From Flaveria trinervia (Eukaryota; Streptophyta; Magnoliopsida; Asterales; Asteraceae), in assembly GCA_025506515.1 (NCBI GenBank), contig CM046458.1:45569890-45633889 (forward strand): 64,000 nt of DNA, in the 5' to 3' direction. The notes beneath the pieces were generated by a model, which saw only the letters and a list, made by a program, of their open reading frames with translations, was not told where the DNA came from and did not search any database. Below are positions 1-9,978 of the stretch, in pieces (positions within the stretch are counted from its first letter, which is position 1; the number at the start of each line of letters is the position of its first letter). Made by a program: the position numbers and the translations under genes.

Positions 1-179
1 GAGACGTTGGTCCAGAACTGGGATAAGGAGTCAGGATATATGGTAGGATTCAGAAGAAAGGCTGTTCGGTATGGGGAATCCACCATAAGATCGATGGCAG
101 TGTCAAACTTGTTCCAGAAGGCCGATTTCGAAAGGTAGGCAACACAGTTGTGTCGGGGTTTGAGTTTCATGGTCGCCAT
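1..179 (-). CDS. ORF3 of element A, N-terminal part (partial at window edge)
   Basis: Third ORF of a Sirevirus-like element, lying downstream of pol. It opens with ATGGCGACCATG and stays open for all 59 codons in the window. The protein begins with an N-C-V-A-Y-L block, then an amphipathic segment, then an NPTIY block and a Q-F-W-T-N block. The same spaced pattern opens ORF3 in B (16975) and C (36438), and more distantly in D and E. This is the only ORF3 N-terminus here besides C's that is undamaged as far as visible. Function unknown. The slot is often called env-like in Sireviruses, but no signal peptide or membrane segment is visible here. Confidence 0.8.
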   Translation of the reverse strand, partial: MATMKLKPRHNCVAYLSKSAFWNKFDTAIDLMVDSPYRTAFLLNPTIYPDSLSQFWTNV

Positions 180-235
180 TGTTGAGAGAGAGAGGTTTGA
201 AAATGGCTAATGAAACGTTTGGCTATAAGTGCAGG

Positions 236-243
236 TATTTATA
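236..243 (-). promoter_or_regulatory. TATA box upstream of ORF3 (element A)
   Basis: TATAAATA on the minus strand, about 57 bp before the ORF3 ATG and immediately downstream of the palindromic repeat array. B and C have a TATATATA at the matching place (75-78 bp before ATG). Its repeated position in three diverged copies suggests a core promoter for ORF3. No transcript evidence is available. Confidence 0.55.
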
Positions 244-249
244 GGTAAG

Positions 250-785
250 AAAAGGCTGAAAAGAAAACGACTGAAAGTGTTGGTGTTGTCATCAGTTGTT
301 ATGAAAACAACTGAAGACTTGGTTTTAACTATCAGACGTTTGAAAACAACTAAAGACTTGTTTTAGTCATCAGTAGTTGTGAAACTACTGAAACCTTGGT
401 TTTGTCTTCAGCTGTTGTAAACAACTGAGGACTTGGTATTAGTCATCAGTAGTTGTGAAACTACTAAAGACATGGTTTTGTCATCAACTGTTTAGAGTGA
501 AACAGCAGTTGTGGAAACGACTTGAAGTGAAAATTCTCATCAGTAGTTTTCGTCAATTCTTAGCTTTTCAGCTGTTTCATACTGTCCTCAACACTTACAG
601 ACTTTTAGCTGATTTCAGTTGTGTTCATAGGACATCAGTACTTATCTGTTTTTACTGACATCAGTAGTTATAACTACATCATAGTTGTAACTGCATCAGT
701 TTCTTTTAACAGAATAGTACATATTTGTGACATGTTACTAATGATCATCAGTACTTGTTTACTGAGATCATCAGTAGTTATCACT
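250..785 (-). repeat. pol-ORF3 spacer repeat array (element A)
   Basis: Non-coding spacer between the pol stop and ORF3. It is filled with short degenerate inverted repeats built from CAGTAGTT, AACTACTG and CAGCTG, often arranged as a hairpin with CAGTAGTTGTG followed by AAACTACTG. The same words make up the U3 part of the LTRs of A, B and C. Small ORFs that appear here are repeat artefacts. Confidence 0.8.
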
Positions 786-3700
786 TATTCTAGCTGCAGC
801 ATACCAAGCCTTAACACAAGGTTTTGGAAAGTTGAACTATCCAAAGGCTTAGTAAATATATCTGCAAGCTCATCAGCACTAGGCACAAACTTTGGATCAA
901 TCAGACCTTTTTCAAAACAATCCCTAATAAAATGGTGTCTATCTCTATATGTTTGGTCCTAGAGTGCTGGACTGGATTCTTGACAATGCACAGAGCTGAA
1001 GCACTATCCATTAATAATGGAGTCTTAGTCTCTGTAATGCCATAATCCAATAATTGGTTCTGAAGCCAGAGTACCTGAGATGTACAACTTGCAACAGCAA
1101 TGTACTCTGCTTCAGCAGTGGATGTAGCAACAGATGTTTGTTTCTTACTCTGCCAAGAAATCAAACAGTTGCCTAGGAATTGACATCCACAGAAGTTGAC
1201 TTTCTGGTTAACTTACATCCTGCATAGTCACTATCAGAAAAAGCAACTAATTTGCAAGAGTGTCCAGTGGAATACCAAAGACCTAGGGATTGTGTACCTT
1301 GCAGATATCTAAAGATCCTCTTGACTGCAATCAAATGAGACTCTTTAGGAGCAGCCTGAAATCTAGCACAAACACAAGTTGCAAACATGATATCTGGTCT
1401 AGAAGCTGTTAAGTACATCAAGGACCCAATCATACATCTGTAAAGTGTTTCATCAACAGCTTTACCTTTCTGATCTGCATCCAGTTGTGTGGTGTTGCAC
1501 ATTGGAGTAGAACAGGGCTTACAATTTTGTAAATCAAACTTATTCAAAAGATATTTTGTAATTTTGACTGATGAAAAAGGTTCCATCAGCCTTTTGTTTG
1601 ATTTGCAAGCCTAGAAAGAACTGTAATTCTCCCATTGCACTCATTTCAAACTTTTGTTTCATTAAACTTGTAAAATCATCACACAACTGGGGATCAGAGG
1701 ATGCAAAAATAATATCATCAACATAAATTTGAACAAGTAGCTTATGCTGATCCACTTCTTAATAAACAAAGTTTTATCTATGGAGCCTCTAGTGAAATTA
1801 TTTTAAGAAGAAAATTTGAAAGTGTTTCATACCAGGCTCTAGGAGCTTGCTTCAACCCATAAAGAGCCTTATCAAGTTGATACACCCAATCAGGATGTTT
1901 ATTGTCCTCAAAACCTGGTGGTTGACACACATAAACTTCTTCTTTTATTTTACCATATAAAAATGCACTTTTGACATCCATTTGAAAAACTTTAAGATTG
2001 TGGAATGCAGCATAGGCTAAGAACAATCTAATTGCCTCTAGTCTGGCTACAGGGGCAAAGGTTTCATCATAATCAATACCTTCTTCTTGTGAAAACCCTT
2101 GTACAACCAGTCTAGCCTTGTTCTTGACAATAAGCCCATTTTCATCAGTTTTATTCCTAAACACCCATTTAGTGCCTATTGCACACTTACCTGGGGGTAG
2201 AGGAACCAGTTCCCACACTTGCTGCTTTTGAACTGAAGTAGCTCAAGCTGCATGGCTTCAACCCATCCATTGTCTCTCAAGCAACATGATAGTTCTTAGC
2301 TCTAGCTGACTGATGAAGAGAGCATAGAAGCAGAAGTTGACAATTGACTTCTGGTTGAGACACCAGCATTGATATCACCAATGATTTGAGACATGGGGTG
2401 ATTCTTCAGCTCTTGGTATACTATAAGATCATGCAAGTGTTTGTAGTCGTTCAGCAGCAGTAATGGTGATCCAGATTCTTGAAACCAAGTATTAGATGGC
2501 AAGTCAAATGATGTAGAGGAGTCAGAAATCTCATCAGCATTTGTTGTGGATGGAGCTACAGAAGCTACAGAACATCAAGTTTAGCAGACTCAGGCAGTTG
2601 GTCACTAAACTTGAAAAGGTGAGTACTGATATCATCATCATCTTCAGTACCACCAGGTGGAAGACTTGCTGCAGAAGATGATTTATCCACATGATCTGCA
2701 ACAGCTGGAGATTGATAAGGAACATATTGCAGTATGTCCAGATCAAACAACTCCACAGGGTTTGGGGAATATTATCCTTAGGAGATTCATTGAATTTCAC
2801 ATGCAAGTTTCTTCAACTAACTTTGTTCTGCAGTTGAAGACCCTGTAAGCCTTGCATGTGGATGAATAACCTACAAAATACCCTGCATCCACCTTAGGAT
2901 CAAATTTGTGGAGTTGATCCTTTGTGTTTAGAATGAAACAAGGACACCCAAAGGCTTTGAAGAATGAAATTAGAGGAGCCAAATGATGTAGAACTTCATA
3001 TGGAGTCTTCATCAACCTCTAATTACTAAACTCTATTCTGCACATAGCAAGCTGTGTTAACAGCTTCAGCCCAAAAGGTCAATGGCAACCAGAGTCAGCC
3101 AACATAGACCTTGCAGCTTCAATTAGGGTCCTGTTCTTTCTCTCCACTACTCCATTTTGTTCTAGAGTCCTTGGGATGCTAAACTGCCTCTTGATTCCTT
3201 TGATAGATAAAAATCATCAAGTGTATGTTTTCTGAATTCAGTTCCATTATCACTCCTTATACACTTGACTGATAGGGAATACTGCTTCTCAACATACAAC
3301 ACAAAGTATATAATCGTCTGAGCAACCTCATCCTTTGAATGCAAGAAGAAAGTCCATACAAATCTGGAGTAATCATCCACAATTACCAGACAGTATTTCT
3401 TCTTTGCCATGCTCATCACTCTCACAGGACCAAATAGATCCATGTGCAGTAACTGCAAGAAGGCAGTGGACTTAGGTTCTTCAATAGGAGGGAATGAGAC
3501 TTTGTGTTGTTTTCCTTTAAAACAAGCAGTGCAGGTTTTATCACAGTGGAACTCCTTTATTGGTAGACCTCTCACTAAACTATTGTAGATCAGCTGATTC
3601 ATGTTTTTGAGAATAACATGACCCAGCCTTCTATGCCACAGTTTAGATTCCTGAGAAGAGGCTTTGGAGAACAGACAAGGATGACCCTTCAAATCAATCT

Positions 3701-4110
3701 TCTTTGACAAATCCAAGGCATATACTCTTCCAATCCATTGGCCTTCAGGAGAGTATGTTCATCCAATACCTTGTCAATCAGCCTCAGAACTTGGGAAGAC
3801 AAAATCCTGCAGTTCTGGCTTGTGAAAAGTGCAACATGCCCTTTATCACACATCTGACTGACACTCAGCAGATTATACTTGAGATTCTCCACATGGTTAA
3901 CATCATCAAACCTGATTTGTCCATTAGACACATATCCTTTCCCCATGATGTAACCCTTGGCATCATTTCGAAATAAAACAAATCCCTTCTTTCCTTGAGA
4001 GTAGTCATTAAGAAGAGAACTGCTCCCAGTCATATGCATAGATCCTCCACTGTCTACATACCAGATGCTCCTTTGGCATGCTGAAGAACCCTGCATTCAT
4101 CATAAAGAAC
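786..4110 (-). pseudogene. pol: pol of element A (PR-INT-RT-RNase H), frameshifted
   Basis: Copia-order pol. The protease region has W-Y-V-D-S-G-G with the catalytic D-S-G at 4046-4054. The pre-integrase zinc-binding H/C region (LWHRRLGH, then C-x2-C before KGKQH) lies near 3540-3640. The integrase core starts with LHMDLFGP near 3440. RT carries KWVFRNKTDENG, FAPVARLEAIRLFLAYA and the YVDD active site at 1714-1725. RNase H includes TAEAEYIA and a DSASALC block and ends with the stop at 786-788. Frame changes occur near 3165, 2800, 2220-2500, 1765, 1560 and 1170, so no full polyprotein is encoded. RT wording is typical of the SIRE lineage. Confidence 0.92.
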
Positions 4111-4119
4111 TAGTTAGGT

Positions 4120-6985
4120 TTTGAGACCCAAACCTTTTTGGTTTTGGGTCTGTTTTCATCAACAGATTTAACCATAACTTTTTTCTTATGATTAACAGCT
4201 GATGAAGAAGAGATGGTGCTGAAATGGATTCCTTGGATTTGGGCTTGGATGCCTTTTCAGTGGTTTGATCACAGGTGCATCTAGTTGGTTATCTCCCCAA
4301 CAAATGCTGAACCATCATAACAAGTTGAGTCTGATTTGTAGCTAAAGCTTTCAGCTCTAGTGACATATCAGTACTTGTGTTTGATGAGTTCCTGTGACCC
4401 ACCATTTCCTCCTTAATATTCACAGACTAGTCTGATGTTTATTATGAGGAGCACTATCAGTTTTATGATAACCCTATCCTTCTTTTGGATTTGGTGAAGG
4501 CTTAGGTTATCACATTGAGATGACTGTGGTACAAACTTAGTCTCAAACTCATTTTTCATTTCATCCATCTGGATTTTAATGAGCTTATCTCTGTTGAGTT
4601 TGGAACCCTTTCTGTACCAACATTCACAAGAAAGATGATTGATTTACCACATATTTCACATGCTTATTCTTCATCTTGGATTGATCAACTGCTGATGTGG
4701 AAACTACTGAAGGTGTGCTCTTCAGTACTTTCTTCCTTTCAGTACCTTTGGTTAGTACTGAAGAATCTGTAACAACTGAAGACTTGTTCTTCAGCTGTTC
4801 TCTATCAGCAGTTGTTAATCCTTTTATTTCAGCTGATTTGAAATGCTTTACAATGTTGTGACTTGCCCTTGAGTACTTGAGGTACTTTGAGGGACAACAT
4901 TAAAGTACTCAGCTTCATGTGCTTATCAGTAGTTAACCCATCAGCCAATTGATTTGCTGAGGTATCAACACTGATTTCATCTTGTGATTTTGGGTGATCA
5001 CTTGAGGATGATGCACATGATGATGTGGTTTGGAAATTACTTTCACCTTCAGATTTACTATTGGTTTTGGAGTAAATCTGTTGTAGGTGGTGCAATGTGG
5101 TTGTAACCTATTCCAAACTTCACATTCGAAGCAGATTGCTTGCTGAGCAGCATTTCAAATCCCTTGCAGGATGATACCCAGCGGTCACACTCAACTTGGG
5201 TAACTGCAAGTTTTTCTTTGAGATCTCTATGTTCTCAAGAATGACCTCTAGCTTAGCCTTTTCATCATTTAATTGGCATTTAATCTTATAAATCTCATCA
5301 TCTTTATCCTTAAGGACAGACTCATATTAAGCTTTTCTTTTGGAAAGGGTTGCTCAAGCTCTAGATTTTGATTTATTAAAGCTATATTTGCCTCTCTAAT
5401 AGAGATAAATGCAGCTATGCAAGATTCAGAACATAGCTTGGCCTTAGCCTCAGAGGATACCTGGGTTACCTGTGATGAAGATGCATTGGAGCGTGAACTA
5501 TCAGTAGATTCCAGGGCCATGAGAGGTAGATTCCCAAAAGGATGTTCACCACCATGTTGACCATCACCAACAAATAATTGCTCATACCAGAGAGATCATC
5601 TCGTAAACTGCTCCAGTCAACAATACTAGGGGTGACGAAGTTGTGATGAGGTTGTGATTGAGATGATTGAGATGGTAGAGGCTCAGGTAGGGCTTGAGGT
5701 TGTTGTGCAATAGGAACTTGAACTGGATTTGGGTGTGGCATGTAATAGCAGGGATATGGATATGACAATGGACCCTAAGGGACAAAATATGCAAGAGATA
5801 TAGGTTATGAATGATGACCAGAACTAGCAGGATGTTGCCCTCTGTTTTGTGGACTATGCTTGGAAAAGTCACAAAGGGTGCAGAGGAGTTAGATCCAGAT
5901 GATCTACACTCTCTTGCAAAGTGTCCAAGCCTGTGGCATTTGTGACACTCAACTTACTCTTGTCAAAACAAATTTGGTTTTGCCAGAGAGTCCTGGAATT
6001 TCCTACCAGTTCTCTTGTAGAACTTTTGAGATCTGATATTAATCAAGGCCATTTGGCTCAGAATATCCATCTCTTCTAAGTCATCATCAGCAATACGCTT
6101 TAAATCATCCATAATGAAACACAAATTGTCATTATTACAGCCTGACTGACTGTCAACACTAACAAATGCATGATCTGAACCGTTTGAGGAGAAATCTATA
6201 TGCTCGTCATAATTGCTTTCTGATGTAGCATATTCTGACTGATTCCAACCAAGGCAGTGTTCCTAGTACAAAGTCATCAGTGAGCTTTCCTGATGATGCC
6301 AGATTTCTTTTCTGCTCTATCTCTCTTTCAAATGTAAGCAGTTTCCCATGGAGTTGGGTGAGAGATAGGCTATCCAGATTTGCACTGGGCGTAGGACAAT
6401 GGTATATATATCCCATCTCTCAGGCAGTGATCTGAGGAATCTGTTGTTCATCTAACTATTAGTGTATTCATGTTTGACTATTTTTAGCTCAGAGATCAAC
6501 AGGAAAAACACTCAAAACTATGAGTCAGTAACTCACCCTTCCTATGAGAGAATGTCTCATATTGTTGGGCTAGGATTTCTCTGTTGTTTTCTAAGACCTC
6601 ATCTATTCCACCAAATTGTTCCTTCAATGCATTCCAGAGGTCATGAGCAGTTTCATGATGCATAAGCCCAGAATAGATTTCATTCGGAGTGCCATGGCCA
6701 GAATTCCATGCGCTTTAGCATCAATCTCAACAGTTTTCGATCCTCATCTGAGTATTGTTCCTTCTTCTTCGGAACCATTTGGTTGGTTTCCGATTGTTCA
6801 CCATACGCTTGTGTGGACCATGTACCACAGATTTCCAACAACCTGAACTGTTAACAGACAGGTGATGAAGCATTCTTCGTTGCCATATGTTATACTCAGT
6901 CCTAACCAGCATCGGAGGCTTGGTTGAGGAACCGGTATTGTGAGGGTCATTAGAAGGAGTATCATCATTCTCAGATTCAACCGAA
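4120..6985 (-). pseudogene. gag: gag of element A, frameshifted
   Basis: Capsid/nucleocapsid-type gag. The N-terminal domain (INIWQRR-type motif, HGPHK, YSDED) lies near 6700-6960, followed by an L-T-Q-L-H-G-K-L-L-T-F-E-R-E-I-E-Q segment near 6300-6370. A first CCHC zinc knuckle (CHKC..GHFAREC) lies at 5906-5947, then a Pro/Gln/His-rich stretch, a coiled coil near 5100-5480, and a second, decayed CCHC knuckle at about 4622-4660. The ancestral start by comparison with B and C is an ATG near 6968 that is followed by a one-base deletion. Many frameshifts. The two-knuckle plan is shared with B, C and D. Confidence 0.88.
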
Positions 6986-7183
6986 TTCAATTATGTTTTA
7001 ACTGATTTAGTGCAAAACACAACAAACTCAATATGAACCAAGAGAAAACTCAAAGCAAATAAACGAAAGCAATAGAATTCAATGATCTATAACCAATTCT
7101 TGCAAATATACTAATTCAATCAAACTTAGATATCGAATAGCAGTTTCAATGATCAATTGTTAGATCGATCAATGATTAACCAT

Positions 7184-7195
7184 GCTCTGATACCA
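7184..7195 (-). other. Primer binding site, element A
   Basis: TGGTATCAGAGC on the minus strand, two bases inside the LTR. It is complementary to the 3' end of plant initiator-Met tRNA, the usual copia primer. Confidence 0.95.
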
Positions 7196-7399
7196 TTTGT
7201 TAGGATCAGTGATCTAAGTTTGATTAAGTAGAGAGTATGCAGCGGAATTCAAACAATGAATTAAACAATTCACAAGAACACAATTGATATTCAATGTAAC
7301 AGTAAATGGTTATAGAAAAAGAGAATTCTGCAAAAAAGATATTTCATTCATATGCTTTCGTGTGGCTCAATGTCACACATTACAATTAGGTCAACATCC

Positions 7400-7409
7400 C
7401 TTATATAGG
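7400..7409 (-). promoter_or_regulatory. LTR TATA box (element A)
   Basis: CCTATATAAG on the minus strand, about 200 bp before the inner LTR end, where a copia promoter is expected. Confidence 0.7.
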
Positions 7410-7425
7410 AGATGTGACGTCTGCT

Positions 7426-7447
7426 GATGTCACTTGATAGTGACATC
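7426..7447 (-). other. Stem-loop upstream of LTR TATA (element A)
   Basis: Arms GATGTCACT and AGTGACATC form a perfect 9-bp stem with a 4-base loop, 16 bp upstream of the TATA box. C has a 9-bp and B an 8-bp version at the same place, with base changes that keep pairing. Confidence 0.75.
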
Positions 7448-7850
7448 TAACAGAATTATTCAAATACTGACTATGCAAACTTTGAAACTATGCAAACTAC
7501 TGAGAATGTTCTCAACTACTGATTACATCTCAGAGAATGCTAAGTACAAAATATAAAACTACTGAAACTAAACTACTGAAACTATAACTACTGAAAAGTA
7601 AATTACAAGTACTGAAAGGAAACCATCACAACTACTGAAGTTAATTACTTCAGCTGTTGTGACAACTACTGATCACTTTGGTCTTTAGTCTTTGTCTTCA
7701 GTCTTTGTTCTTCAGACTTTGTTCTTCAGACTTTTACTTTTAAACTTTGTCGTCAGCTGATAGCTTCAGACTTTGTCTTCAGTACTTTACTTTCAGACTT
7801 TGTCTTCAGCTGATAGCTTCAGACTTGTCTTCAGTTCTTTACTTTCAGAC

Positions 7851-7967
7851 TTTGTCTTCAGTAGTAGTCTTCAGTTCTTGTCTTCAGACTTTGTCTTCAG
7901 TAGTAGTCTTCAGTTCTTGTCTTCAGACTTTGTCTTCAGTAGTAGTCTTCACTTCTTGTCTTCAGAC
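7851..7967. repeat. 39-bp tandem repeat, three copies
   Basis: Three head-to-tail copies (7851-7889, 7890-7928, 7929-7967). The first two are identical and the third has one change. They lie in U3 of the A LTR and create spurious ORFs in several frames. B and C lack this expansion. Confidence 0.9.
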
Positions 7968-8088
7968 TTTGTCTTCAGACCTTGTAATCAGCTGATGTCT
8001 TCAACTGTTGTGATCTTCTTCAGAAGTTGTAATGTCTGTGCGACTTAGAGGTTTTCTGATCAGGCTCATTGGTTCTTTTGGTCCAACA

Positions 8089-9332
8089 AGAGATTTCTCC
8101 GGGCTCTGTTGATCTTGGAGAAGGTGTTGTAGATCAACTTCATTGCCATGGAGAGATGTTATCTCTTCATCAGTTTTGAATAAAGGTCAGTGAAAGATAG
8201 GATGGTTAAACCTACTGACCCGGGACTTTGGTCATGTCTAGAGCATTGAGCCTGTGGTGGGGTTGTCCCTTGTTGCTGCTCAAGGGAGTATAGAGACTCA
8301 CCCTGAGGGCTTTCAGCTTGGGTTGTGGGCTCATAGGTCTGAGACTGAGGAGACTCGGGACCCAAATTGAGGTTAATTATGACGGATGGTTGGACCTCAG
8401 GTTGAGTGGGAGCCCTTTGTTCCACTCTAGCCTTTTTGGATAGAATTGGAGGAGCTTGTTCAATCAGAGTAGATTGAACAAGGGTTCGTTTTGGACGTTT
8501 CTGATAAGTGATGGTGATGGGTAGTGTTGGCATAGTGGGAGTAGTTGCTGGTGTGGGTTCATCACCTGTGGGATTTATAGGGGTGTCAGCAGGAGTCGTT
8601 GGCTCAGTCATACCTGGAAGAAGTGCAGTATCTCTTCCTGTGAAGTTGGTGGACACCCTTTTCAAAGTCTTGAAGATAGTCGGCCTCATCTGGGGAGCAG
8701 TCAGAGCAGCTGCACAGACAAGCTTGCTCTGGTCTAGCTCACAGTTGATTATATGCTGGAGAAACCTGGGATACATGAAGAAGGTGTCTTTCTGAAGATT
8801 TCCCATGAGGTTAGTCAGCATAAATCTTGAATAGTTGCAGCGGAGGCCTTTTACCAACCCATGAACAAGCACCCAAGTTCAAATGGAATTTGATCCCATC
8901 CGCTGGATTTATTCGACAAGCAGTGAAGGACCACGTGTAGCAGGAACTTTCATTTGTAGAAGTTAAATTTGTAGACAGTTTACCTGCTAACATCTCCTCC
9001 ATATCCCATTTGGAGATAAGAATGATCCAAGTCCGCTTTGGAAAATTCCATTGGAGCGCCATCATCATGAAGCTCTAAATGCTCCTTGATGAGCTGTTCA
9101 GGAATGACCAACTCCTGGCCACAAATACTCGATCAAATGACACGGACCCCGTTTAGGGTTTCAATCTGTCCGTTTGCCCAAAATTCAAACATGCGGTTTG
9201 TGTAAATTGTGGGGTTAACAGTTAGAGCGGTGTAGTATGAAGATTGGGTTAGGAAGGAGATGATATCTGAGAAGTCAGCATCTCTTGATGAATCAAGAAG
9301 TGCGACTTGATTGTGTTGGGGTTGAAGGCCAT
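8089..9332 (-). pseudogene. ORF3 of element D, truncated by A and frameshifted
   Basis: Third ORF of D, starting at ATG 9332-9330 and cut by element A at its distal end. The opening pattern (N-Q-V-A-L-L, then N-P-T-I-Y, then F-E-F-W-A-N) matches ORF3 of A, B and C despite low identity. A later FFMYPRFLQHII motif (about 8755-8790) parallels ILYPRFIMAII in B and C. Downstream is a long Pro/Thr/Gln-rich region with basic patches (8180-8640). E carries the same protein on the other strand (45962 onward). A frameshift follows the first ten codons and another lies near 9070. I recall the MYPRFLQ motif from uncharacterised Asteraceae proteins; no function is known. Confidence 0.75.
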
Positions 9333-9436
9333 TTGGAAAGGTGAATTGGAATGTTTTGAGCTGGGTAAAGATGAGTAGAAGAAATTTCTAGGGCTGTAAA
9401 GTTTGCAAGTAAGAAAGTGAAAGTGAACAGTCGAGA

Positions 9437-9446
9437 TTATTTAAAA
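9437..9446 (-). promoter_or_regulatory. TATA-like box upstream of ORF3 (element D)
   Basis: TTTTAAATAA on the minus strand, about 105 bp before the ORF3 ATG. E has TTTAAATAATC at the same spacing, followed in both by a shared GACT-TTCAC segment. Weaker than the TATA boxes of A-C but conserved between D and E. Confidence 0.45.
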
Positions 9447-9580
9447 GATTGTGAGAAGCCGTAGTGGGGGTTAGGATAAGGTGATGTGATGGTTTAGTGG
9501 ATGAAATGACAGTGGCGGTAAGGTTAAGAATCAGTTATAATCTGACATCATTAACAAAATCTTTGCTTTTTACAGTGTGG

Positions 9581-9586
9581 GGCCCA
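9581..9586 (-). promoter_or_regulatory. TGGGCC (site II-like) element upstream of ORF3 (element D)
   Basis: TTGGGCCC followed by CACACTGTAAAAAG on the minus strand, about 140 bp upstream of the TATA-like box. E has the same block at 45708 with the same spacing. TGGGCC/T is the site II core recognised by plant TCP factors; regulatory use here is inferred. Confidence 0.45.
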
Positions 9587-9597
9587 AGAAATTTACG

Positions 9598-9910
9598 TTA
9601 CATAGTGAGATCTCTCTTCCGAGTGTAAAACATTTCCGAAGGTAACTTGTCTTCAAGGCAATTCTTTCTTCCGAAGCCAATTCTTATGCTTCCGAAGGTT
9701 AGAGTTGCTTCCGAAAGGAGAATTTTTAAGTTTCGGAAGTAGATCTGATATGCAAGGAGATTTTTAACTTGTCTTCCGAAGGCAATCGCTTCCTCCGAGA
9801 CCAAAAGTTCTTCCGAGAAGAAAGTTGTCCTTTGAGAATTATGCTTCGAAGATATGAGAGTGTCTTCCGAAGGTTAATTTCTCTTCGGAAGGAATTTACA
9901 GTAGAAAATT
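9598..9910 (-). repeat. CTTCCGAAG array in pol-ORF3 spacer (element D)
   Basis: Eight TTCCGAA/TTCGGAA sites plus decayed variants in about 270 bp of non-coding DNA between pol and ORF3. The same palindrome fills U3 of the D LTR (41500-41745) and the matching spacer of E (45450-45690). Confidence 0.85.
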
Positions 9911-9978
9911 TCTTGTAACAGGGCTTAATTTGTATTGACACAAGACTTACATCTTAAAAAGGTTTTCAAAAGATCAGA

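Larger units (their letters stand above)
1..8088 (-). mobile_element. Element A: Sirevirus-like Ty1/copia, 3' end beyond window
   Basis: A Ty1/copia retrotransposon read on the minus strand: 5' LTR, tRNA-Met primer site, gag, pol, a repeat-rich spacer and the first 59 codons of ORF3, cut by the left window edge. It sits inside ORF3 of element D, whose reading resumes at 8089. It belongs with B and C: the LTR starts with the same TGTTGGACC and the proteins align closely. The bases beside the LTR (AGAGA, 8089-8093) should be one copy of the target duplication; the other is outside the window. Gag and pol are broken by several frameshifts. Confidence 0.95.
7198..8088 (-). repeat. 5' LTR of element A
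   Basis: An 891-bp LTR. In element orientation it begins TGTTGGACC and ends CCTAACA. U3 is packed with CTTCAGACTTTG, CAGCTG and CAGTAGT words. Next come a stem-loop (7426-7447), a TATA box (7400-7409) and about 200 bp to the LTR end. The outer edge is identical in the LTRs of B and C, while the inner (U5) end differs, so A, B and C are subfamilies. Confidence 0.95.

Noticed and set aside
250..785. CRISPR-like array of short palindromic repeats
   Set aside because: Repeats are degenerate, spacing is irregular, spacers are themselves repeats, and the setting is a plant retroelement.
7747..8048. Two overlapping repetitive open reading frames in the A LTR
   Set aside because: They arise from the 39-bp repeat and related words read in two frames; no start context or homology.
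8508..8795. Plus-strand ORF opposite D ORF3
   Set aside because: Antisense shadow of the Pro/Thr-rich ORF3; no independent evidence.
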